Source: Chlorokybus atmophyticus
Lineage: Eukaryota > Streptophyta > Chlorokybophyceae > Chlorokybales > Chlorokybaceae
Direction: 5' to 3'
Assembly (NCBI GenBank): GCA_009103225.1
Contig: RHPI01001116.1
Location: forward strand, 722,814 to 786,813
Length of the DNA stretch: 64,000 nt
Both the position numbers and the translations under genes were made by a program. Within the stretch, counting starts at the first letter, position 1, and every line of letters begins with the position of its first letter. Below are positions 37,331 to 47,568 of the stretch, piece by piece. The notes beneath the pieces were generated by a model that saw only the letters and a program-made list of their open reading frames with translations, searched no databases and was not told where the DNA came from.

Positions 37331-37451
37331 GGGGGGGGGGGGGTGACAACTTGTCGCACGAATACGGTAGGTGGATCATGGATCATAAACTTCCCGATTG
37401 CAATGCCTCGAGGTACTCACCGATTGACGCCGTTCTACTCGCCCGTGATCG

Positions 37452-37487
37452 TCGTGGCGAGTATCAATGGCTTGATACTCGCCACGA
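37452..37487. repeat. Perfect 16-bp inverted repeat
   Basis: TCGTGGCGAGTATCAA (37452-37467) and its reverse complement (37472-37487) flank a 4-nt loop TGGC, in intergenic DNA. Confidence 0.75.
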
Positions 37488-38475
37488 TGTTCGCAGCAAC
37501 AACAAGCTGCCAGCTCAGCCGTGAGGCGACGGCGGGGACGGCGGCGGTCTAGGGCAGGCATATTCCGGAGGACGACAAGGACAACGACGACTTGGTAGGA
37601 GCGGCGTGAGGTAAACGGAGACGGGCGAGGCGAGCAGTTTGCTGCTTCCGTGCTCAGGGTTGCGCTGATTACAGGTGCTCACTGGGAGATGATTGGCGGC
37701 GTCTGGTGGCATGGCAGGTTTGACTTTGACTTCTCTGTCTTTGCAAGAACTATTGCTTGTTGGTTCTTCTGCGTATTGCCGGAACCTCGTCTTGTCACTC
37801 ATCAACTTTAAAAGTGCTTGATCAGTACCCTCCGTGATTGTTAACATGTTCAATTTGCTCATCTCGGTTTTGTTGTTGATGTTTTTCGGCACGCAATTAG
37901 TCATTGATTGTTTGCATGCCAAAAGGGTTGCTCTCTTTCTGCATACCACCACAGTCTGCTTTCTACATGAGCCGTTTGTGCAGGGACAATTCCATGCGTT
38001 GAGGCTATTGCTAAAGGAAACCAACCAAGCCAAAACAACTGTTGCATTCTGCTAGTAGGCTGTTGTAGTACTGGTTTTGGTTCAAGGCATCGCATGCGGT
38101 TTCAATCTTTTGTCAATCTGCTGGCTGCTTTGCTGGCTGCAGACAGGTATTTCAGCCTTGTGCACTTGTTTCTGCCCAAGTTAAAGTGGCAATAGAGAAA
38201 TTGCTGTATACACATTTTCAATTGCCATCACAAACACCCCACCTCTGTACATCTGGTCCAGGTGTACAGGTTGAGGTGTCGGTAGCAATTCTGGTATAGC
38301 TTACAGTCCCAGGTCATCTGGAACTTCAAGCTTGTATGAGCATCATTAAACTTGTACCAGTAAACCTCCACATGCATATGTTCATGTGCAGTGTGGCTAT
38401 GCAGCGCTGGTTTGTTGCGCTCACTACATGTCTGTGCTGTCAGGATTGCGCTAGCAGCACTGATAGTCATAAGTA

Positions 38476-38709
38476 ATGAATGAATACGATCTGAAGGACG
38501 ACAACTACGATATCAACGACGAGCGCAGGGCCGCTTTACGCCAAGAGCTCGAGCGACTGGCCAGCCATCCCGCAGTCGGCACGTGGGCCTCGCATCGCCG
38601 CCGTGTTGCACAGCAAGCTCTGATCCTTCTTGACAAGCAACACGACAAAAGCAACAACAACACACAAGACCTGCTGCTGAGCCTTCTCTCCCAGCTCTCC
38701 CTTTCCTAA
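38476..38709 (+). CDS. Short open frame directly upstream of the F-box gene
   Basis: 77 codons starting MNEYDLKDDNYDINDERRAA and containing a predicted helix (LRQELERLASHP) and an Arg-rich segment. It ends 51 bp before the FBXO9-like ATG on the same strand, with no obvious promoter between. It may be an upstream ORF on the same transcript, a separate micropeptide gene, or an N-terminal exon of the F-box gene joined by an intron not recognised. Its composition looks coding rather than random, but no family is known to me. Confidence 0.4.
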   Translation: MNEYDLKDDNYDINDERRAALRQELERLASHPAVGTWASHRRRVAQQALILLDKQHDKSNNNTQDLLLSLLSQLSLS

Positions 38710-38760
38710 CACGCGGGCGCGCCACACACATACACATATACAATAGTCCACATACCCAAC

Positions 38761-39961
38761 ATGTTGGTGTTGGAGGAGAGGAGTGACCTGGCATGGGCGC
38801 GGTTGTATTTGGATGCGAGGCGGCCGTGGCTGGAGTTGTACGCGACGAGGTTGCGAGCAAGGAGTGGGGACGAGGATGGCAACGAGCACGGGAAGGGAGA
38901 TGAGGCACTGATCAACCGCATGCTGCCGGGAGAGCTCCTGCTTGAGGTGCTTCTGCACTGCAGCGCTGTCACCATCGCCAATGCCTCCGTTGTGTGCAAA
39001 CGATGGAGGTGTGTACCATGTGTGGTCGTATGCCAGTGTGTGGTTTGTTAGTTGGAGTGTCTGAGTTATTCATGTATGACAAGCTTTGTGTGCGATTCCA
39101 CCAGTTGACGCTGTATACAATAATCACAGCGTCTGTTTGTCTTGGAACCACACATTAGGTCACGCTTACAGTGTATGTCAACACGCAGCGCACAAGTTGC
39201 ATGCTCTGTACTACTTATCATGTACCTACCAGATCGACAGGGTTCAAGCTTATCACAATATTGTGCTGCTATTCTCTTATCTCTACAAAGTTAGTTGACT
39301 TGGGTAATCGTTTGTCTCATGTAACAGGTATGCTGCACAGCATCCGATGATGTGGAGGGCAGCGTGTATGAGCGCATGGGGTGGGTTTGAGGGCGAGCAG
39401 GCGTGCGTGAGGGCGTGTCGGAGGTTTTACGGTGGCTCGTGGCGCCGCATGTTCATGGAGAAGCCGCGTCTGAGGACGGACGGCGTGTACGCTAGCCGCA
39501 ATACGTATATCAAGGTGGGCGCGTGTGAGTGGGCCGTGCACAACCCCGTGCACCTCGTGTGCTACTTCCGGTACCTCCGCTTCAAGCCCGACGGCATGTT
39601 GTTGTATCGCACCACTGCCGAGAAGGTTGCTGTGGCCGCGAGGCAGATGGGTGCCAAGGACGAGCACGATCCCAACCTACTCAAAGGCCGATACAACATT
39701 TCCGGATGTAGTGTGGACATTGCGGTGTCGTACCCGGGAGGCCGCGCGGCGCTGGCCATGAGGCTGAGTTTAAGAAGCACAGTACGCGGCGGGAACAACC
39801 GACTCGACGTGCTCTCGCTGTCGGTCATTGATCACCGCACCGGCGAGGAGGACGAGCACACGCGCGGCAAAGCCACATTTGTCTTCGTACCATTTCAGTC
39901 TGCCTCCTCATCTGTCCTCAACCTTGATATACACGAGATGGATTACTACGTCCCTGGATGA
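38761..39961 (+). CDS. FBXO9-like F-box protein
   Basis: Exons 38761-39008 and 39328-39961 give 293 residues. The F-box lies at about residues 54-95 (MLPGELLLEVLLHCSAVTIA, then VCKRWR). The C-terminal part carries the FBXO9/Hrt3 hallmarks: SWRRMFMEKPRLRTDGVYAS, NTYIKVG, RYLRFKPDGMLLYRTTAEK, LKGRYNISG, FVFVPF and DIHEMDYYVPG. Family members are SCF ubiquitin-ligase receptors; in animals FBXO9 has an N-terminal TPR-like region that is missing or very short here. The 5' neighbour ORF might supply part of it. The start is the first ATG of the frame. Confidence 0.9.
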
Positions 39962-40894
39962 AGTTGGTAAGGGACAGGACAGTGACTCCTTCACCTCGAG
40001 TATGAGTATGCCTGCAAAATCAAGGGAGTGCCGATGGGTTATTTTAGTTTTTGTCTAGTACTACAAAGGTGGATCCCGTGATGGTAGCCCATGTGTTGCA
40101 GGTTGAAGCGATGTCGTGTAAATAGTATCTTGCTAAATGATTATGGTTAGGGTGGGAATGGAAGTTGCCGTGTGTTACTGGGCATGTCGGTGATTTGTCG
40201 TAGCAGCAGCTGTACTGTCACCAGGCAGGATGCAATGTAGTGCTTCGGTGATTTTATTTGTACATGGTTGAGGTTGTGCTCATGGATTCTGACTGTGCGT
40301 GTGGGTTGCATTCTTTCAACAACACGCGACAAATACACTGCTCTTTTCAGCTTTATTATGTTCATCAGTGCACTGGTGATAACCATGTGGGGAAGTCATG
40401 CTGGGAGACCTCCAGTTGCGCTGATAGCTTCGCTGAAGGGCCGCACTGCAGTTGTGTCAACAAGGAGGATATGCGCTGTGTGCCACCTCCTTCCTGACAG
40501 AAAAGACTCTCTGGCGATTATAGAATGCAAGCATCACAATTGTAAGCTGGAATACGGGATTGGTTGCAATGACTGCATGTCAGAGTGTGTATTGGGTAGA
40601 CAGCTACACCTGCCAATAAACCATTGCATATGCACGCTGTAGTGTGTGCATGGTAATTGCATGCACGAAGCATCAGTGACCAGCTGGAGTTACATGTACA
40701 AACGCAAGCAGTGACATGCAGACTAAGATGCGGGGCTGTGCACAGCCTTCCGTGACCCACGTCACGTTTTTTAGGTTGTGGAATTTCTTCACGAGGTGTG
40801 TGTAGTACAAGAACCACCTGCTAATTATGTACATGTTCGAGTGTTGATCCAGTGACCACCCTTCAGCTATGGCCAGCTACCAGCCCTGACATTA
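39962..40894. other. Intergenic between convergent genes
   Basis: No gene recognised; only unsupported open frames, the longest 124 codons on plus at 40268-40642. Confidence 0.5.
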
Positions 40895-42221
40895 CTACCC
40901 GTATGACCTGCCGTCCGCCCGCTTCTGCCCTTGAATTGTGATGCATACTTGGCGAGGACCTCCGTAGTTGCGGTGCTCATTGAGGTACAATCCCTGCAAG
41001 CCAGCACCCAGACAATAAGCGACCACTCAATGACTGTCATCTGCACCCGTCCCCAAGCAACGTCATGCCTATGCCTGGTCGACATCAAACCCTTGTGCAC
41101 ATTGTGGTTAGTATTAACGGGTTTAGGTGGATCAGGCTTAGTCATGACACTGATAACCACAGCGTGCTTGTTGAAGTCATGACTACGCCTTGGTTGTGGA
41201 CGACGCATAGTCACAACACCAACCATCATAAGTATTAACGGGTTTGGGTGGATCAGGCTTAGTCATGACGCTAATAACCACAGCGTGCTTGTTAATGTCA
41301 AGACTACGCCTTGGTTGTGGACGACGCATAGTCACAACACCATCCATCATACTGTCTGGTTGATATGCACAGTGGCTACACAAGGCATAGGCAGCAGGCA
41401 ATCAAGTACCTGCCAAGTCCCAAGGTTCAGGCGGCCACTGCTGATGGGAATGGTGAGTGAGGCGCCCATAAGAGACGACTTGACGTGAGCTGGCATGTCA
41501 TCGAGACCTTCGTCTAGATGTCTGTAGTGGTTGCCCTGAATGTATACCCAGATAGGGTTAAGGTTGTGAGCAATCCCACAGCGGCATTGATGTAGTTACC
41601 TCTGGAACAATCTTGTCAAGGGAGTCTGCCAGGTCCAGCGGTACGTCCGGGCTTGCATTCTCGTTGATTGTAAGGCTTGCGGAAGTGTGAAGCACTGCAC
41701 AAGAATACATGCTTATAACTTGCATCATGAATGGCACACAGTTCTGCACTCTGTGTAAATGAACACTGCGCACACGCCACACACATGTTCACATTGGGGG
41801 GGCAAATTCGCTGCCTACCGAAGAAGTTGGCCAAGCCGATTTCAAACTCTCGCAGCTCCGGGAGCTGTGCAAGAATGGGTCTTGTGATTACGTGGCAACC
41901 TCTGTCACACACGCATGGGGGGGTAAAGCGTGATGCTTGCATGCACTTGAATGCAGTCAACTGTCAACCCATTCAGCCAGCCAACGCTGAGTACCGAGTA
42001 CATGTTCACCAGAACAGGACAGAAGCTACTACTTGCAAAGCCCTGGAATGAAGCAAAGGAGTACATCTGGCGCTGGACGCATACCGTTTGTAAGCAGGCA
42101 GCGTGATGGTTTTCTGAAACCACTGCGTGCCGGTGGTGGAGGGCACGGCTCCGCTGATAGACGCTGCGTTGCACTGGGCCCCGCCACCTGTCATCCGTCT
42201 TGCTTTGATCAGGTGCTTCAC
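40895..42221 (-). CDS. YjbQ/UPF0047 family protein
   Basis: Exons 42221-42085, 41901-41819, 41694-41600, 41535-41410 and 40993-40895 join in phase to 179 residues; starting at the in-frame ATG at 42194 would give 170. Motifs in order: [106 protein letters not shown] and ITIQGQ. These are the full set of YjbQ/UPF0047 signatures, with the conserved His-Thr-Ser-Ala, Asn-Glu-Asn, Asp-Asp-Met-Pro-Ala-His and Glu-His-Arg residues present. The E. coli protein has weak thiamin-phosphate synthase activity, but the physiological role of the family is unsettled. No exon exceeds 140 bp, so the gene is easily missed. The last intron contains a 121-bp tandem duplication. Confidence 0.9.
41110..41351. repeat. 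Two-copy 121-bp tandem repeat
   Basis: Copies 41110-41230 and 41231-41351 begin with GTATTAACGGGTTT and end with CATCCATCATA or CAACCATCATA. They differ at only a few positions. They lie inside the last intron (40994-41409) of the YjbQ-family gene. Confidence 0.9.
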
Positions 42222-42997
42222 CTACGCGTGAGGTTGCCACATCATACATCACGACTCAAGCTAAACTGACAGCATGCATGCTTGTGCAGCAAACCAAGCC
42301 ACGCATGCAAGCACTGACCCTCAGCTGACTCCCGCCAACCACTGACACCTTCTCCGGCAACGCTGGCCTGACAAACGCAACACCCAAGAGCGCCCGAGAC
42401 GACGACAACGACAACTCCCCTGCCACCGACACCCTCCCCACCACCGCCGCCGCCACCGCCATCAGCGTCACAGTTGTGTCGGCAAATTGTGTGACGCTGA
42501 TACTGCCGGCACTAGCGTGACGCTGACGCGCGTGACAAACACATCGAGTCAAAATGATTGTGTAGACGCATTTGGCACGCGACGCTTTCTCGGCTCAGGC
42601 CAGAAGCGTGACGTGCTTGATAGCCTAGCACGGTGTCAAGTGATGTTCCAGCATTGCAAAAATATTTCACCGCTCTAAGCCTGCCAGCTGTCGGCGTGGC
42701 CGTGGAGGAGGTCGGCGGAGGCAGAGGGAAGGGCGGTGGTGTGGACTGGGGCGTGGGTGGAGGCGCGAGAGGTGGTCATGGAGCGTGGAGCTGGCTACTT
42801 GGCTTGGTGGGGGCGGCCTGGATCTGCGAGGCGTTGTGTGGAGCGGAGTGAGCGGTAGTTGACTGTAGTGCACAGTGAGCATAAGGGGGGTTATGTTATG
42901 CAACCTGTGACCTTCACGGCGACGCCGCCGTTGACCGTCAGGACAACGACGACACCGACGTCGAAGACCACGCCGTCGACGCCTGTCTGCTGAGACG
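42222..42997. promoter_or_regulatory. Divergent promoter region, YjbQ-like / OSBP-related
   Basis: About 780 bp separate the two start codons. It includes GGCGGAGG/GGGTGGAGG-type purine-rich sequence at 42690-42780. Specific elements could not be assigned. Confidence 0.35.
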
Positions 42998-45900
42998 ATG
43001 GTTGGATGCTTCGACGCGTTTAGTTCCAAGCGTCAGCGGAAGAGGGCCGCTACTGACACCGCTAAAGGTTACTGCCGCTAGCTGATGCCTGTGCAGAATT
43101 TTGAGTTGTTGGCTGAACATATTTACAACACTGATGTGAGCAATCAACCAATCAATCCGCTATTCAAGCCCCACACCACCCTAACACTACAGCCATCAGA
43201 CGACAATATCTCGACGTTTCTTGCTTTCGTGATCGATCAAATCTTGGACTTGACATGTGGTTGGAAAATCAATCTAGCTTGTTGCGTTTCTTGCTGCAGC
43301 CGCTGTTGGCGTGTCGCTAAGAGACGCCGACAAGGATGGTGATCTTGAGGAGTGGGCCTCGTACTGGAGGGGCTGGAGGCCGGTCCATGCCACCCTACAT
43401 TCTGGCGTTTTGTTTGTAACCAAGTTGCACAAGGAGGGAGATGCGTCGCGAACCTCCACGCGCATTGACCTGCAGGTCAAACTTGAGTCAGTCACACACA
43501 TCACAATCTGCGCATGGCTTCTCTTGGTTTAAACGTGTCGCGCAAGGCCAGGGGCATTCTGGCAGTGTGCACAGATTACATAACATGTTCCTGGGCTAGT
43601 CATCAAGGTTGGGAGGGGTTGTGTGACTCGTTTCTGTGATGAGCAGGCCTGCGCGATTGTCAGTGGCGCCAACACTGTTGACGATGCCTCACGGTTTACG
43701 CTTGACAATGGTATTGATGTGTACCACTTTCGCACTGCAACTCCGGTAAGTCATCAAGGAATGGTGGTCCACGTGTGTAATGTTGTAGACTCGTGTAGAG
43801 GTTCGATGTATGTCTGTTGTGCATCAGGAAGCAAGGGAGGAATGGCTAGCAGCTCTAAACCAGACAAAGCATTACTATGACCAGCTGGTGTTGCGCTCAA
43901 AACCTACAAGTCACGACAGAGGAGTCTTGAACACACTTTCAGGTACAACGAGGGTCATGCAGGCGTCATAGTGCACCCCCTTAGCATGAGTCCATGCACG
44001 CTAACTACAGCATCTATGGGAAGGTAATTAGCCAGGGTCCGCAGCACAGTGAGCAACAAGAAACACCCACTAACAAATACCTGCAGCTGACGTATGTGAT
44101 GCACCATCATATGGGTACATTGGCTCTCGTGCATGTCCGTCTGGCATGACGGTTGCAAGCGACCAGAAGTGGTCTTACACGCTGAGGTCCAAGTGGCAAT
44201 CACTTGCCATTGAGCTGCAGTGTGCACCGGTGGCATTGGTTCAACTCAGCATCTGTTCGCATGTAATGTACTTGACAAAACCGCTCGTTTTGAGATGGCG
44301 ATTGTTTGCGAAAAGCAAGTTACATAGTGATACACAAGTCAGAGTTTCTCCGCATCGTAGGGCATGTTGAGCTGCGTACAAATCAGAGTTCCTTCATGGT
44401 TAGGCAGGTTGTGAAGCTGATGATATCTCGCTGTGTTGTGTATGTTATGCGAAAACTCCATCCTTTTTTATAGGAAGGCAGTCCTCAGGTCAGATTGTGC
44501 CATCCCACCAGTTAGCACACAGGGTATCAGGTATCGCAAATTTGTTGACAAGTCGCTATGTTGCATGTGCTGTAAACGCAATCCGCACGATCTTAGGTGG
44601 ATTAGTGTAGCCGTCACATGTGCAGAGTGTGAGGATGGTGTGATGGGTTGGGTATTGTTTGCTGCATTCAACACATTTACAGCGATGTTGTAACAACCTG
44701 ACAGTCAGACCTATTCATGTGGCACATGGACGGTCTGACTGTCAGGTTGTTACTACAACGCTATATTGTACTTTACTTTGTTGCTGTGTTGCGGGGGCCT
44801 AATTAAAGTTTCAATCTGCTGGGTTCATGGTTGCTTTCTTGTGCAGGTGCTACCTATGGGCAGACCACCACACTTTGGTACGATGCCCAAGATAAGTTGA
44901 GCCACAACCCCTCCATGTCCTCGCCGATTGCAGATCTGAACACATCCACCAGCAAGTACGAGTCTCTACTGGCAGAGTTGATACGCCTCCGCGAACGCCT
45001 GCAACGAGCCGACATGGCGACACTGGCGCGCGTAGAACGTCTGCTGGGTCGATATGGCAGCGGGGACTGGTCCACTCCGTTGGATGGCGCATCTAATCCA
45101 GGCCTGTTAGGTAAGGCTTGTTGCAACTCGTGCAGTAGTTTCCTTGCCATGGCTGCCTCTATTGCGGAGGGTCCTGCAGTAGGCTGTGATGTTGCGTAAG
45201 TCCACACTGTGGTTGCTATGGCACTTGTTCTTGTGAATGTACTGCTTGCCATATGTCGCAAAGGAGCATACTTCCCATTGCCACAGTGCCACTCACCAGA
45301 TTGGTACCTTGCTACAGGTGTTGTTTCACTTGCTCTCAACGTGTTGACCTGCGACGGAGCGGATCATGCTCATTGCACTGTGCGTATCACCGAGCTAGAG
45401 AATAAAAATGAGCAGTTGAAAAAACGAATCCTTCAACTGGAGCGCCAGTTGGGATATGCAGAGCATAGCAACCCCTCTCCTCATATCAAAGATCCTCTGG
45501 ATCACCAAGTTGGTGAGCATTGCATTCGCTGCCATGTTGTTCTGAAGTTATCTGTTAGCAGTTGTGCACGGCACTGTAGGAAGCGTATGTGCAAATGCAG
45601 GTGTGGTTTGCATCTTGTTGGTATCAGTATCAACATGCTACACATTGCCATGCAGTGTCACTACGGGAAGCACCAGACTCCAATGGAGGCTGGCAAATTC
45701 TGGAAGAGATGCCGTCCATCTCGACACAGAAACCAAGGCGCTTGCGATTGCCGTACATGGCAGGCAGTCCTCCAAAAGCTTCCATCTGGTGAGTTGAGAC
45801 TGTGGATACACAGTGTAACATGAATAAATGAGGTGGCTTTGCACTTGCAAAAACGCTTGCATACTCATGATTTCCTCCCGTTATGTGTACCAGGTCCGCT

Positions 45901-47568
45901 TTGAAGGACTGCATTGGCAAGGATTTGACAAAAATCAGCTTGCCAGTGACGTTCAACGAGCCACTGACTTTGCTGCAGCGTAGTATGGAGGATTTGGAGT
46001 ATCACTGGCTGTTGGATGCGGCAGCACAGGAAGATGACCCAATACAAAGACTCGTGTACATTGGCATTTTCTCCGTCAGTTTCTATTCCAGCATGGAGAG
46101 GCGACTCGGGAAGCCCTTCAACCCGCTGCTTGGTGAAACTTTTGAGTACGAAGATTCTGACCGCAAACTGAAGTATATATCAGAGCAGGTCATACTCGCA
46201 ATGCACACTTCTTCAGTGACATGGTGTCTGCGTTGTAGCCTGGTGCATCCTGTGTGTGTAGCTTGGGTGAGTGAGCTTCTGATGTTCAAGTGCCACTGCT
46301 GCAGGTGAGCCACCACCCGCCTATCTCTGCAGCGCACTGCCACGGGAACGGTTGGGATTGGAGCAGTTCCCTCCTCTTCAAAACAGCATTCTGGGGCAAG
46401 TCCGCAGAGCTCATACCCAAGGGTTGTGTGCGCGTCGCCATTCCGCGGTACAATGAGGTGTACACATGGCAAAAGGTATGGTAGAAGAACACATATTGTG
46501 TTGGTTGTTGTAATGTCAGCAACCATTGGCCAGTGTAACTGATCTGGGGTTTGTGCGCCTCAGGCAACATCCTGCATGCACAATGTGATTTTCGGCACGA
46601 TGTGGCTTGAGCATTATGGCGAGATTGTTGTGACCAGTCAAACGACCGGCTGTAAGGCACAGATGCGCCTTCACAAAGGCAGCGGCGATCGTTTCGCTCG
46701 CGTCACCGCCAATATACTTGGTGTGCAATTGTTGAACCACCGGTTGAGTGCAGCTTTTTCAGTAAAGAAAATCGCGCAGTCGACTGAAATATGCACTTTC
46801 TTGTGTGTTGGCAGACGCACAAGGTGAAGCAGTGCGCACACTTTGGGGCAACTGGAACCAAGTCATCTTTGAGGGTCCTGAGCCGGGTAGCAATGCTCTA
46901 TCAAGGCTCTCCACCATGTCTTCTGCATCCAAGCTCTCTATCCTGCCTTCTACAAGCAGGCTCACAACAGCGTTATCCGCCCAGTCACTTCTTGACTGCG
47001 CCCAGGCATCGAGCATGCAGCCCCATGAGGTACGGCCATTGTCGACATCTCTCTTGCAGGTTGATAGCATCAGTCTTTGTTAGCGGTTCTCAGGTTATCG
47101 TGGGTGTTCTTGACTGTAGGTTTGGCGTAAGAACCCGCCGCCTTCTGACCCGCGAGCCTCGCACTATCGCATGACAGAGTTTGCTGTCACGCTCAACGAG
47201 CCAGATGCCGATGTGGCACCCACAGGTTGGTATTGACATCTATTTTGGTGGCTTGAAACGAACTGGCTTGCATAGTATTACCAGATGCTGATCACATTGC
47301 TGATCATTCACATGCAGACTCGCGCTGGCGCCCTGATGTGCGTGCCATGGATGATGGCGATTATGATAAGTCAGAGTCGGAGAAGAGGAGGTTGGAGGTG
47401 AAGCAGCGTTCAAGACGAACGCAAAGCAAAGCCGCGCACACTCCGCTCTGGTTTGCTGTTGACCCTCAGCGGGTGTCCGAAACGGACCTTGGCTGGGTCT
47501 ACGGCGGGGAGTACTTCACAGCCAAGGCTCAACAGTTTGCAGATACCACTTTTCCAGATCTATACTAG
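42998..47568 (+). CDS. Oxysterol-binding-protein-related protein (ORP) with PH domain
   Basis: Exons 42998-43067, 43300-43475, 43647-43745, 43828-43942, 44847-45110, 45318-45512, 45656-45788, 45894-46188, 46305-46475, 46564-46720, 46815-47029, 47120-47225 and 47318-47568 join in phase to 748 residues. A PH domain (about 30-140) runs from EEWASYWRGWRPVHATLHSG to EAREEWLAALNQ. A coiled coil follows (ITELENKNEQLKKRILQLER). The sterol-binding ORD starts at GKDLTKISLPVTFNEPLTLL, includes KPFNPLLGETFEY, the signature EQVSHHPP at about 448-455 (split by an intron), NVIFGTMWLEHYGE and the C-terminal WFAVDP. ORPs move sterols or phosphoinositides between membranes at contact sites. No FFAT motif or ankyrin repeats were noticed. 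The first exon, 23 codons plus one base, was chosen because it supplies the needed phase and an ATG. Confidence 0.93.
44681..44762. repeat. Long near-perfect inverted repeat in an ORP intron
   Basis: Arms 44681-44711 and 44732-44762 (31 nt each) pair at 29 positions, with an uninterrupted 22-bp stem (44690-44711 with 44732-44753) and a 20-nt loop. It lies within the 904-bp fourth intron of the ORP gene. Confidence 0.85.

Larger units (their letters stand above)
35955..38475. other. Intergenic with assembly gap and hairpin
   Basis: Contains GCATGC-type repeats (about 36385-36402), AT-rich stretches at 36640-36850, the gap at 37295-37330 and a perfect hairpin at 37452-37487. A 172-codon minus-strand open frame at 37515-38033 has no recognisable domain and is not called as a gene. 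Confidence 0.5.

Noticed and set aside
37515-38033. 172-codon minus-strand open frame
   Set aside because: No recognisable domain, no splice context, a low-complexity C terminus, and a hairpin and gap nearby.
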